DNA of 33,483 nucleotides from an uncultured Shewanella sp. (lineage in GTDB: Bacteria > Pseudomonadota > Gammaproteobacteria > Enterobacterales > Shewanellaceae), in assembly GCF_947495455.1 (NCBI RefSeq), contig NZ_CANLZC010000065.1, positions 1-33,483 of the forward strand, given 5' to 3'. Numbering within the stretch: position 1 is the first letter of the stretch; each line of letters opens with the position of its first letter. A model generated the notes under the pieces. It ran no database searches, had not been told where the DNA came from, and saw only the letters and a list, made by a program, of their open reading frames with translations. The position numbers were made by a program, and so were the translations under genes. This document shows, piece after piece, positions 18,181-26,516 of the stretch.

Positions 18181-18230
18181 TGCCTAAAGCATCACTCTAT
18201 AATAATGTAAAATGGGATCTGCACAGCAGT

Positions 18231-18710
18231 ATGCAATTATATTTAATGCGACATGGTGAAGCAAACCATCAAGCGCACTCAGATCAAGAGAGAACACTGA
18301 CAGATGTTGGTCGTTTTCAAACTGTGATGATGAGTCAATGGTTATCGACGTCTGTCAAGCACTTCGATTTAGTCTTGGTGAGCCCTTATGTTCGCGCGCA
18401 ACAGACATGGCAAGAAGTGAGTCAGTATTTTACCGAACCGTCGCAATGGCATGTGTTGGATGAATTAACGCCGTTAAATCATGCGAGTGATACCATGGAT
18501 GTCATATTGGCTTATGCTGAGTTTTATCAGGCAGAGAATGTGCTGGTGATTGCGCATATGCCTTTACTTGGGTACTTAGTTAATGCTTTTTTACCCGATG
18601 TTGAACCTCCTTTATTTTCAACCTCAGGTATTGTTCTTATAGAGAAAAATTCACTAAATCATTCGCTTGTTTGGCATGAGTCACCTTTTTCTTGCGGTAA
18701 GGCTTCTTAA
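18231..18710 (+). CDS. sixA: phosphohistidine phosphatase SixA
   Basis: 159 residues. The RHG motif is at the N-terminus (LMRHGE, catalytic H8), with R55 in SPYVRAQQT and the second histidine H109 in VIAHMPLLGY, as in SixA-type histidine phosphatases. SixA removes phosphate from phosphohistidine, in E. coli on the nitrogen phosphotransferase system. The frame extends 49 codons upstream, but that extension is mostly translated MITE sequence and the SixA fold begins at MQLYLMRHG, so this start is chosen. No strong ribosome-binding site precedes it. TATAAT at 18198-18203, just outside the element end, is a possible -10. The gene converges on smrB. Confidence 0.9.
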   Translation: MQLYLMRHGEANHQAHSDQERTLTDVGRFQTVMMSQWLSTSVKHFDLVLVSPYVRAQQTWQEVSQYFTEPSQWHVLDELTPLNHASDTMDVILAYAEFYQAENVLVIAHMPLLGYLVNAFLPDVEPPLFSTSGIVLIEKNSLNHSLVWHESPFSCGKAS

Positions 18711-18766
18711 GGGATTAACTCCTTTTATCGCGCTGTGTAAGAGAGGATGTTATGTTTGTCTTCTCG

Positions 18767-18800
18767 GTCACCATTGAAGACAAGTATGTTCAATGGTGAC
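18767..18800. terminator. hairpin between convergent sixA and smrB
   Basis: Perfect 12-bp stem GTCACCATTGAA / TTCAATGGTGAC with a 10-base loop, placed between the two convergent stop codons. Neither side has a T-run, so it is not a textbook intrinsic terminator; it may protect 3' ends or limit read-through. Confidence 0.45.
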
Positions 18801-18808
18801 AAAATAAC

Positions 18809-19339
18809 TCATAAGGAAAAAGGTGATTCTTCTATCTCTATGAGTATTAATAATGCAGCAGTGCCTCCCCACTCTTTAGGTGCTTGATGAAAAGCTTTCA
18901 CTTGGGGATGCTGAGCGAGCCATAGAGGTAATTGTTGCTTTAATATACCACTACCATGACCATGCATGACACTGCAACAAGTGCTGCGCTGCTTGATGGC
19001 TGCTTGTATGAGTGCAACGAGTTCTAGTTTGGCTTCTGATTGCCTCAAGCCGTGAAGATCGAGTAATAAATCAGGGCTATAATCACCTCGACGTAACCGT
19101 TTTAACTCAAAGCTATCGACATCGTCTCTTACCCATCGCATTGGTCCTTCTGTTGGCATTAAAGGTTGGTATGTATCAGAAAAATAGCTATCTGCATGTA
19201 ACTTTTGCTCTGCTTGTACCCATTTTGTTTTATTTTTTGGCGAAGCTGTGAAATGACGCTTATCTTGTTTTAAGGGCTTAATACCTTGAATTAGCGTGGA
19301 AAACAGAGCTTGGCCATCATCATCATATTTTTTATTCAT
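18809..19339 (-). CDS. smrB: ribosome rescue endonuclease SmrB
   Basis: 176 residues, close to E. coli SmrB (formerly YfcN). The Smr domain shows the DLHG motif in LLLDLHGLRQSEAK (about residue 93) and the HGHGSG motif in VMHGHGSGILKQQLP, followed by WLAQHP and FHQAPKEWGGTAALL, all typical. SmrB is recruited to collided ribosomes and cuts the mRNA between them. The N-terminal part keeps the conserved YFSD and EGPMRWVRDDV stretches of the family. It is divergent from prmB with only 79 bp between the starts and convergent with sixA. No Shine-Dalgarno sequence is evident before the ATG, but the N-terminus lines up with the E. coli protein from memory. Confidence 0.93.
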   Translation of the reverse strand: MNKKYDDDGQALFSTLIQGIKPLKQDKRHFTASPKNKTKWVQAEQKLHADSYFSDTYQPLMPTEGPMRWVRDDVDSFELKRLRRGDYSPDLLLDLHGLRQSEAKLELVALIQAAIKQRSTCCSVMHGHGSGILKQQLPLWLAQHPQVKAFHQAPKEWGGTAALLILIEIEESPFSL

Positions 19340-19418
19340 AGGGGTATTTTATTGAATTCGATGCCATATGAATAGACTTCAGTTACAATGAAGTCCAATT
19401 ATAATGTTGGAGTCTATT

Positions 19419-20363
19419 TTGGATAAGATTTTTGTTGATGAAGCTGTCGCTGAATTACGTACCGTGGGCGATATGCTGCGTTGGGCCGTGAGTCGTTTTA
19501 ATGATGCAAATATATATTATGGTCATGGGACGGACAATGCGTGGGATGAAGCGATTGCTTTGGTTTTTCATGCATTACATTTGCCTGAAGAGATAGGTCA
19601 ACAGGTTATTCATAGTAACTTAACCAGCAGTGAAAAGCATAAAATCGTTGAGTTGATCATTCGACGTGTTCAAGAGCGTTTGCCTGTGCCTTATTTAACC
19701 CATGAGGCAAGGTTTGCTGGTTTATCATTTTATGTGGATGAGCGCGTATTAGTGCCTCGCTCTCCAATAGCTGAAATGATTGCTGAGCGGTTTAGTCCTT
19801 GGTTATATAACCAATCGGTTAATCGTGTCTTAGATTTATGTACGGGGAGTGGCTGTATTGCGATTGCTTGTGCTTATGAGTTTGATGAAGCAGAAGTGGA
19901 TGCGCTGGATATTAGTACTGATGCCCTTGATGTGGCACAAATTAATATTGAGTCCTTAGGCGTGATGGATAGAGTGTTTGCCATGGAATCCGATTTGTTT
20001 TCAGCTATCCCTAAGGGACCACAATATGACTTAATAGTGACCAATCCGCCTTATGTGGATGCTGAAGATATTGATGATATGCCTCAAGAATATCGTCATG
20101 AGCCTGAGTTAGGTTTAGCCTCTGGTCATGATGGGTTAGATTTAACGAAACGTATTTTAGCCAATGCTGCAGATTATTTAACGCCCAATGGTATATTAGT
20201 CGTTGAAGTGGGTAATTCTATGGTGCACTTGTCTGAGCAATTTCCTCAAGTGCCTTTTAGCTGGGTTGAATTCCAACACGGTGGTGATGGCGTGTTTGTG
20301 TTGACTTACGAGCAGCTGCAAGCACATCGCAATCTATTTAAGGCGTATCAAGATAGCGAATAA
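19419..20363 (+). CDS. prmB: ribosomal protein L3 glutamine N5-methyltransferase PrmB (TTG start preferred)
   Basis: 314 residues from a TTG start. PrmB uses S-adenosylmethionine to methylate a glutamine of ribosomal protein L3. The SAM-binding loop is VLDLCTGSGCIAIA and the catalytic NPPY motif occurs in IVTNPPYVDAED, with VPRSPIAEMI upstream as in PrmB/HemK proteins. An in-frame ATG at 19404 would add five residues, but it has no ribosome-binding site and overlaps a TATAAT (19400-19405). The TTG at 19419 has GGAG six bases before it and gives (M)DKIFVDEAV, the N-terminus known from E. coli. PrmB identity is firm; the start choice is moderately firm. Confidence 0.92.
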   Translation: MDKIFVDEAVAELRTVGDMLRWAVSRFNDANIYYGHGTDNAWDEAIALVFHALHLPEEIGQQVIHSNLTSSEKHKIVELIIRRVQERLPVPYLTHEARFAGLSFYVDERVLVPRSPIAEMIAERFSPWLYNQSVNRVLDLCTGSGCIAIACAYEFDEAEVDALDISTDALDVAQINIESLGVMDRVFAMESDLFSAIPKGPQYDLIVTNPPYVDAEDIDDMPQEYRHEPELGLASGHDGLDLTKRILANAADYLTPNGILVVEVGNSMVHLSEQFPQVPFSWVEFQHGGDGVFVLTYEQLQAHRNLFKAYQDSE

Positions 20364-20475
20364 ATTTAATGACTATTTTGTCATTGTTTATATAACAAAG
20401 TTTTTGTTTAGCCCTTAATTGCAGTGCCATACTCTTAAGGGTTGAATATAGTTAATTGTCTGAGGTGTAAAGCAG

Positions 20476-21570
20476 ATGTCGGGAAACAGTATAGGTCAAC
20501 ATTTTGTCGTAACGACTTTTGGTGAAAGTCATGGTACCGCTCTAGGGTGTATTATTGATGGTTGTCCACCAGGTGTTGAATTAAGCGAAGCTGATTTACA
20601 GCATGATCTTGATAGGCGCCGTCCAGGCACGTCACGTTATACAACGGCAAGGCGTGAACCCGATGTCGTTCGAATATTATCGGGTGTTTTTGAAGGCAAA
20701 ACCACAGGGACGTCGATTGGGTTGTTGATTGAAAATACGGATCAGCGCAGTAATGACTATTCCAATATTAAAGATCTTTTTCGTCCAGGTCATGCCGATT
20801 ATACCTACCAGCAAAAATATGGCTTAAGGGATTATCGAGGAGGCGGACGCGCTTCTGCTCGTGAAACGGCCATGCGGGTGGCGGCAGGAGCGGTCGCTAA
20901 AAAGTATTTAAAGCATGTTCATGGTGTTGATATTCAAGGATACATGACTCAACTTGGTCCTATTAAAGCTGAAAAGATAGATGTTGAACAAATCGAAAAA
21001 AATCCCTTCTTTTTCCCCGATGAGAGTCAACTTGAAGCCCTTGATGAGTATATGCGTGATTTGAAAAAAAGTGGGGATTCCATTGGGGCGAAATTAACTG
21101 TTGTTGCGACAGGTGTCCCTGTGGGGCTGGGAGAACCTGTTTTTGATCGACTGGATGCGGAAATTGCTCATGCATTAATGGGGATTAATGCGGTTAAAGG
21201 GGTTGAAATTGGTGATGGTTTTGCCGTTGTAGAGCAAAAAGGTTCAGAGCATCGTGATTTGATGTCACCTGAAGGCTTTGAATCGAATCATGCTGGTGGT
21301 ATTTTAGGTGGTATTTCATCAGGTCAACCCATTGTTGCACATTTAGCATTAAAACCTACATCAAGCATTAGTGTACCGGGACAGAGTATGACCACCACAG
21401 GTGAGGTGGCAGAAGTCATAACAAAAGGGCGTCACGATCCTTGTGTGGGAATACGTGCAGTTCCCATTGCAGAGGCGATGTTGGCGATAGTCTTGATGGA
21501 TCATTTATTAAGGCATCGCGGGCAAAATATGGATGTTAATAGTCAAACACCTGTCATAGGTATGCGTTAA
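20476..21570 (+). CDS. aroC: chorismate synthase
   Basis: 364 residues, usual length. It converts 5-enolpyruvylshikimate 3-phosphate to chorismate using reduced FMN, the last shared step to aromatic amino acids, folate and quinones. All three family signatures are present: GESHGTALGCIIDGCPPG near the N-terminus, the central RPGHADYTYQQKYGLRDYRGGGRASARE type block (given here in two parts by its ends, RPGHADYT and GGGRASARE) and the C-terminal TKGRHDPC. GAGG lies about ten bases before the ATG. It follows prmB after 112 bp, a gap with a short CCCTTAA / TTAAGGG dyad (20412-20441), as in E. coli where prmB and aroC are also neighbours. Confidence 0.97.
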   Translation: MSGNSIGQHFVVTTFGESHGTALGCIIDGCPPGVELSEADLQHDLDRRRPGTSRYTTARREPDVVRILSGVFEGKTTGTSIGLLIENTDQRSNDYSNIKDLFRPGHADYTYQQKYGLRDYRGGGRASARETAMRVAAGAVAKKYLKHVHGVDIQGYMTQLGPIKAEKIDVEQIEKNPFFFPDESQLEALDEYMRDLKKSGDSIGAKLTVVATGVPVGLGEPVFDRLDAEIAHALMGINAVKGVEIGDGFAVVEQKGSEHRDLMSPEGFESNHAGGILGGISSGQPIVAHLALKPTSSISVPGQSMTTTGEVAEVITKGRHDPCVGIRAVPIAEAMLAIVLMDHLLRHRGQNMDVNSQTPVIGMR

Positions 21571-21598
21571 TGATAGTGGCTTTAGGGTTAACTGACTA

Positions 21599-22714
21599 AT
21601 GGCTTTGTTTCGATTAGGCTTGCTGATTAACCCATTGGCTGGATTAGGAGGCAGCGTTGCATTAAAAGGCAGTGACGGCGTTGCTTCTGAAGCATTAGCG
21701 AAAGGTGCCTTGCCTCAAGCCATGAATCGAATGAGGCAAGCGCTACTTAAAATCGTGCCTTACAAAGACAGGATCACAGTGTTTACGGCTTCGAGTGACA
21801 TGGGAGAGAATGTAGCAAAGGCGCTGGGTTTTACGACCCAAGTCATTTATGGATCTTCGCTTGTGACTCATGGCAGTGATACATCGGCTGCAGCAGTCAA
21901 GTTACGTGAGAAAAATGTTGATTTACTCCTTTTTGCCGGCGGAGATGGTACGGCTAGAGATATCTATGGTGCTGTTGGAGAGAGCTTTCCAGTATTAGGC
22001 GTACCTGCTGGAGTAAAAATTCATTCAGGTGTGTTTGGTGTTACACCCGCTGCAGCGGGATTAGTGGTTAAGCAGTTACTGGATGGTGAGTTAGTCAGTC
22101 TCATGAATGCTGATGTGATGGATATTGACGAAGTCTTGTTTAGACAAGGTCGTGTTCAAGCTAAGCGTTTTGGCGAGATGCAAGTGCCTGCTGAGCCTCG
22201 TTATGTTCAAGCAGTGAAGCAAGGCGGAGTGGAATGTGAGGAATTAGTGCTTGCTGATATTGCAGCAGAAGCCATAGGGCTTATGGATGATACATTGTGT
22301 ATTATGGGTTCAGGCAGTACCTTGGCGTTTGTGATGGCTGAAATGGGGCTTGAAAATACCTTGTTAGGGGTTGATTTAATCAAAGATCAAGCTTTAATTC
22401 AATCAGACTTAACGGCACAAGCATTACTTAAATACACAACAGGTCAAGAAACGAAGTTATTCATTACACTTATCGGCGGACAAGGACATATTTTGGGGCG
22501 GGGAAATCAACAATTAACCCCCGCATTAATTCGTCAAATTGGCCGAGAAAATATTATTATTTTAGCCACTAAAACCAAATTAAAGGCGTTAGAAGGACGC
22601 CCACTAATTGTTGATTCAGGCGATCCCGAGTTAGACCTATTCCTTGCAGGTTATTATAAAGTGATCACTGGATATCGAGATTATGTGATGTACCCAGTGG
22701 TTGAAATTAATTAG
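21599..22714 (+). CDS. ATP-NAD kinase family protein
   Basis: 371 residues. The NAD/diacylglycerol kinase-type motif GGDGTARD occurs near residue 115 (LLLFAGGDGT), with an N-terminal INPLAGLGGS and a later GSGSTLAFV and LIGGQGHILGRGNQQ. This places it in the long ATP-NAD kinase homologue family (COG3199 type), not the canonical NadK, which is shorter. The true substrate is not established for this branch. It starts 28 bp after aroC on the same strand and is followed 16 bp later by the YfcL gene, so it belongs to the same transcription unit. AGGG lies about 11 bases before the ATG, a weak site. Confidence 0.85.
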   Translation: MALFRLGLLINPLAGLGGSVALKGSDGVASEALAKGALPQAMNRMRQALLKIVPYKDRITVFTASSDMGENVAKALGFTTQVIYGSSLVTHGSDTSAAAVKLREKNVDLLLFAGGDGTARDIYGAVGESFPVLGVPAGVKIHSGVFGVTPAAAGLVVKQLLDGELVSLMNADVMDIDEVLFRQGRVQAKRFGEMQVPAEPRYVQAVKQGGVECEELVLADIAAEAIGLMDDTLCIMGSGSTLAFVMAEMGLENTLLGVDLIKDQALIQSDLTAQALLKYTTGQETKLFITLIGGQGHILGRGNQQLTPALIRQIGRENIIILATKTKLKALEGRPLIVDSGDPELDLFLAGYYKVITGYRDYVMYPVVEIN

Positions 22715-22730
22715 ATCTTATGGAGATCCC

Positions 22731-23000
22731 ATGTTAGAGAAGTATGAGCACACATTGCAAAACTGGATTGAGAATATTGTTGAGTCAGGGGATGATGACG
22801 CTTTATTTGCCAGTGGTTATTTACAAGGGCACTTTGCAGTGGTGTTATCACAGCTTGAAGTTGAAGATAATCAAGATTTAAGTTGTTTATCGGCGAAAAT
22901 GCAAGTGTGTTTGAATTTAGCCAAAGAAGAATTAAGTGAGCAAGACTACCAATTAGTGGAAGAGGCTTGGCACGCATTACGTCGGCAAATTGCGGCTTAA
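22731..23000 (+). CDS. YfcL family protein
   Basis: 89 residues from MLEKYEHTL. The conserved middle, DDALFASGYLQGH, followed by an amphipathic, acidic helical tail, resembles E. coli YfcL, encoded in the same chromosomal neighbourhood (aroC-yfcL). Function is unknown. The frame also has an ATG at 22701, inside the previous gene, but GGAG five bases before 22731 and the family N-terminus favour the later start. It lies 16 bp after the NAD kinase-like gene and 24 bp before the methyltransferase gene. Confidence 0.8.
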   Translation: MLEKYEHTLQNWIENIVESGDDDALFASGYLQGHFAVVLSQLEVEDNQDLSCLSAKMQVCLNLAKEELSEQDYQLVEEAWHALRRQIAA

Positions 23001-23024
23001 TAAAATACAGTGAAATATCTTTAA

Positions 23025-23552
23025 ATGAAATCGAGTTATATTGGTATTGGGTTATTAAACCCAAAAAGTCCGACGAATGTGGGCGGGGTAATGAGAGCGG
23101 CGGGTTGTTATGGGGCTGATGCCGTCTTTTTTACCGGAAAGCGTTATTTGCTTGCCGCGAGTAAGGGGAATGCACAATATAATACGGATACTAAAGGGGC
23201 GGGGCGAGTTATTCCTCAAATCCAAGTCGAAGATTTACGTGAAGCTGTAGGCAATGATGTGAGTCTAGTGTGTGTTGACTTGGTGGAGGGAGCTTGTCCT
23301 TTACCTGAGTTTCAACATCCAGATAACGCCTTGTATATTTTTGGTCCTGAAGACGGCACAGTTAATCAGTCGTTAATTGATGCCAGTGATGCTGTGGTGT
23401 ATATGCCAACGAGAGGTTGCATGAATTTGGCCGCATCTGTGAATGTGTTACTTTACGATCGAATGGCAAAAAAGGCGCATTTTGAAAGTGGCGATGCCCT
23501 TATTCGTCAAAGCAGAGATACTAACAATCGTGTAAAGGTGAAAAATACATAA
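23025..23552 (+). CDS. SPOUT-family RNA methyltransferase
   Basis: 175 residues, a minimal SpoU-type fold without an added RNA-binding domain. The three motifs are visible: NVGGVMRAAGCYGA near residue 18, YIFGPEDG near 105 and the knot-forming CMNLAASVNVLLYDR near 130. These enzymes methylate ribose or base positions in tRNA or rRNA using SAM; the target cannot be told, since it differs from TrmL and TrmH in its N-terminal part. It is last in the run beginning with aroC and ends before a strong bidirectional terminator. The upstream ribosome-binding site is weak. Confidence 0.85.
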   Translation: MKSSYIGIGLLNPKSPTNVGGVMRAAGCYGADAVFFTGKRYLLAASKGNAQYNTDTKGAGRVIPQIQVEDLREAVGNDVSLVCVDLVEGACPLPEFQHPDNALYIFGPEDGTVNQSLIDASDAVVYMPTRGCMNLAASVNVLLYDRMAKKAHFESGDALIRQSRDTNNRVKVKNT

Positions 23553-23590
23553 CAAGAGTCTAAGTGATATGCTTGACGCATATGCTTTAG

Positions 23591-23631
23591 AAAGATAAAA
23601 AGGGAAGCTGATGGCTTCCCTTTTTATCTTT
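23591..23631. terminator. bidirectional terminator with 18-bp perfect stem
   Basis: Arms 23591-23608 and 23614-23631 are perfectly complementary (core AAAAAGGGAAGC / GCTTCCCTTTTT) around the loop TGATG. A T-run inside the right arm serves the plus strand and the matching A-run serves the minus strand. It separates the convergent methyltransferase and hypothetical genes and overlaps the stop codon of the latter. Confidence 0.9.
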
Positions 23632-24178
23632 ATTTGAGTGTTAATCTGTTGAGATATTGACGCGTATCCTCAATCAGTACATTAGGGTATTGACGATAAT
23701 CTAAATACGGGACAAGTAATTGAGATTGAAATACTTTTAATGGCTTTTGTGGAGTTTGACTATTAATATGCTGGAAGCCTTTTAGGTTTAGATTTAATTG
23801 TTCGGCAGCGCTTTGTCCTGAAATGATGTGTATTTGTGCAGTAGGTGATAAAATATCCGCATTGATATGAATTTGTTCATTTTTTTTAAGTAAAAACTGG
23901 TCTCTATATGTTTTCCAGTCGTGATTTTGACAAGTTATTTTGGCCATAATAGTGAAAATTTTGCGCCAATGATTACCGTTTAATTGAATGATACTTTCAA
24001 TGGCGTCAGTTTGAGTATGATGCCAGTTTTGAGGTAACAGAGGAGAATTGGGTAAATAAAAGGCATACTGTGCATCTTTATACCCGAGTAATGTGTTTGC
24101 TTTGTTCAACTTTAGGCCTTTAATGCTCTTGAAGTGTTGAGAATGATATCGCAAATTTGTGTTGATTATCATAATCAT
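23630..24178 (-). CDS. conserved hypothetical protein, cytoplasmic
   Basis: 182 residues, no signal peptide or membrane helix. Recognisable stretches are LGYKDAQYAFYLPNSPLLP (residues 31-49), LNGNHWRKIF and HIISGQSAA. They look like a conserved family of unknown function in Shewanella and Vibrio (possibly the one catalogued as DUF6942; I am not certain). It starts 5 bp after the stop of the diguanylate cyclase gene, so the two are co-transcribed. Three Met codons near the start (residues 1, 3) leave the exact start open. No catalytic motif was found. Confidence 0.7.
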   Translation of the reverse strand: MIMIINTNLRYHSQHFKSIKGLKLNKANTLLGYKDAQYAFYLPNSPLLPQNWHHTQTDAIESIIQLNGNHWRKIFTIMAKITCQNHDWKTYRDQFLLKKNEQIHINADILSPTAQIHIISGQSAAEQLNLNLKGFQHINSQTPQKPLKVFQSQLLVPYLDYRQYPNVLIEDTRQYLNRLTLK

Positions 24179-24183
24179 CTTGT

Positions 24184-26337
24184 TTAAGTGATTTGCGAGT
24201 AAATCACTTTGTTACGACCGCTCTCCTTGGCTTTATAGAGATTGAGATCTGCTTGTTTTATCCAATCTTCAAGGGATGTGCTGAAACTGGGAAAGGCCAT
24301 AATGGCGCCTATGCTTGTTGTCACGTGAAAAGTGTCTTGGTTTTGTGGATTGATTATTTGAGTTTGTGCCAATTTCTCTCTGAAGTGGTTGAGATGCTTT
24401 TCAATTTTGTTTGGGTCAGAAAAAGATAAAATCAGCAAGAATTCTTCGCCCCCGAAACGAGAAATAACATCGGTATCACGTTTAAAAGTGCGTATTAATA
24501 AAGTGGATATGGCTTTGAGTGCCTCATCTCCACCTAAGTGTCCCTGTTGATCGTTGACTTGCTTGAAGTGATCTAAGTCAATCAGGGCAACCACTATCGT
24601 TTCATTATTTCGCTGATTAATTTCATGTAAATGGGAGAACTTTATTTCTGTAATGCGCCTATTATTGAGACCCGTTAAGGGATCGATTTCAGATAATGAT
24701 TTGAGTTGGCTGTTGGCTTTTTCGAGTTCTAAGGTTCTTAATTGAACATTAGTTTCAAGTTCAGATTGATAACTCATGAGTGCTTGTTTACTTTTTTGCA
24801 GCCTTTGATGTAAAGCATATATTTCTTGTGGTGCTTCGTTTTGGACTTGTTCAATATTGACTTTTTTAGTGTGATTTTCGTCAAAGTCTTTGGCAATAAT
24901 GGCCAGTGGTTGGGTTAACCTTAGACTGACTACACGGGTAATATAAAAAGTAATGAGTAACGCAATAATGAGGATCGCAAAGGTGGCTAAATAGAGTTCT
25001 TCTATTAATTTGATTAAAGGCATGAGAGGATTGAGCGTATAGAGTGTCCAATCGTTTTCCAGTGTGACAGAAGCATAGATAAACTCAGGTGTGGGGTTTT
25101 TAGTGTTGATAATATTCATCATGGGCAAGCCTGTTTCATATTCTTCACCCACCAGTTTGGCCTTCAATGGTTTAAGCGGCGGGAGCATTAACATCTTAGA
25201 TGCATAGATCACATGATTATCTTCATCGACGAGTAGCATAGCTTGTTGGTGGTTTTTGGTGTTTGTATGCTCAATTTTGGCAAACTGGTTTAAATTTAAA
25301 GAACCCTCAATGATGCCTATGGGGTCGTGTTTTGACTCTTGTGAATAAATAGGAGCGCTAATGGCGACAATCGCGTCATTGCCAAAGCCTCTACCTTGAA
25401 AAACTGGCGAGATAAAGGTTCGTTGGTAGAAAAAAGCCTGCTGAAAATAATCTCGGTCTGCAATATTAATATTTTGTGATAAATCTAGTCCCTTAACGGG
25501 GCTTGCGGCGATCACTTTGCCTTTTTTGTCGGCAATTAACATAGTTAAAAAACCAGAATAGTTTTTATGTAGACCCGTTAATTGATATTGCCAATCACTT
25601 TGCTCATCGAGATCTAGGCTGAGCCAGTGAGCGGCATTGATGATGGCTTTAACATGTTCATTGACAAAAACAGATGTAAAATGACCTAATTGGGAAACGG
25701 AGTCTTGTAAGTTCTCATAAATTATTGCTTTTTGTCGCTTAATGAAATGGTCATTAAACAGTAAAGTTGATGATAAGAGAGAGAGTGTTAGCACAAGGGT
25801 AAAAGTGTAGGTCAGTTGGGTATTAAAGGTTCTTCTTTGATTGTCGATGATTTTCGTTTTAAATTGCCAAAAATAAGGAACAATAAGGACAATTAAAGCG
25901 CCTAAACTGGTATAGATGAGCGCATTAATATATTGTTTTAAAACGATGAAAGGCAAGCTTGCTGTCGGAATGTGAGTGAAAAAGGTGGCATATAAATAAA
26001 AAAGCGGCATACCGACTAAGAACCAGTAGGCGATACTGGCGTAGAGTGCATAAATATTTTTTCGTTTGGCAAAACCAAGCCAAAGTGCTTCGAGTCCAAA
26101 AAGCAGATAAACATGAGGACTTTCCCACAGTAACATGAGCCCTGAAACACAGATGATTGTCGTTAATAGTGCATACCAAGGACCCAGTAAAATGGCCACA
26201 ATGACGATAACAATATTCCCTAAAACCAATGGAATGTTAGCGATTAGTAGTATGGGGTATAAGTTAATACTAAAGCCTATTAGACCAAGAATAATGGCTA
26301 ACTTGTAATGTGAAATATTGACCGATGACAATGCCAT
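24184..26337 (-). CDS. membrane diguanylate cyclase with periplasmic Cache-like sensor
   Basis: 717 residues from the preferred start (an ATG two codons earlier is possible, but AAGGAG is 8 bases from the later one). About six N-terminal membrane helices form a MASE-like region (residues 10-165). Another helix (about 175-195) leads to a periplasmic Cache-like sensor (about 200-440, with NIADRDYFQQAF and GRGFGNDAIVAISAPI typical of dCache), then a helix (about 445-470), a HAMP-like linker, a coiled coil (about 500-545) and a GGDEF domain. The active site GGEEF is intact near 628, and RDTD before it keeps the RxxD product-inhibition site. It should make c-di-GMP in response to a small molecule. 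It heads an operon with the hypothetical gene downstream. Confidence 0.9.
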   Translation of the reverse strand: MALSSVNISHYKLAIILGLIGFSINLYPILLIANIPLVLGNIVIVIVAILLGPWYALLTTIICVSGLMLLWESPHVYLLFGLEALWLGFAKRKNIYALYASIAYWFLVGMPLFYLYATFFTHIPTASLPFIVLKQYINALIYTSLGALIVLIVPYFWQFKTKIIDNQRRTFNTQLTYTFTLVLTLSLLSSTLLFNDHFIKRQKAIIYENLQDSVSQLGHFTSVFVNEHVKAIINAAHWLSLDLDEQSDWQYQLTGLHKNYSGFLTMLIADKKGKVIAASPVKGLDLSQNINIADRDYFQQAFFYQRTFISPVFQGRGFGNDAIVAISAPIYSQESKHDPIGIIEGSLNLNQFAKIEHTNTKNHQQAMLLVDEDNHVIYASKMLMLPPLKPLKAKLVGEEYETGLPMMNIINTKNPTPEFIYASVTLENDWTLYTLNPLMPLIKLIEELYLATFAILIIALLITFYITRVVSLRLTQPLAIIAKDFDENHTKKVNIEQVQNEAPQEIYALHQRLQKSKQALMSYQSELETNVQLRTLELEKANSQLKSLSEIDPLTGLNNRRITEIKFSHLHEINQRNNETIVVALIDLDHFKQVNDQQGHLGGDEALKAISTLLIRTFKRDTDVISRFGGEEFLLILSFSDPNKIEKHLNHFREKLAQTQIINPQNQDTFHVTTSIGAIMAFPSFSTSLEDWIKQADLNLYKAKESGRNKVIYSQIT

Positions 26338-26457
26338 GAGCATCGCTCCTTGGTGCCATAGATGATATGGGCAAGATCCATTTTAATTGCAGTGAAAGGT
26401 ATAACCCTTAGCACTCAAAGCCCTTTTTATTAAGTCCAGATACTTCCAACAAAGCTT

Positions 26458-26488
26458 AAAACATGCATCTTCAAGTATCACGGGTATA
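26458..26488. repeat. MITE end fragment, copy 3
   Basis: These 31 bases equal the complement of the left end of the element at 17851 with one mismatch, ending in the same TATCACGGGTATA. Only this end is clear. A degenerate opposite end (TATAACCCTTAGCAC) may start at 26400, which would make a short 89-bp derivative; that part is a guess. Confidence 0.75.
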
Positions 26489-26516
26489 TTAAGTTTATGC
26501 TAAACAAAAATATCTG

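Noticed and set aside
18084..18230. 49-residue N-terminal extension of SixA
   Set aside because: It is largely translated MITE sequence; the SixA fold starts at the Met at 18231.
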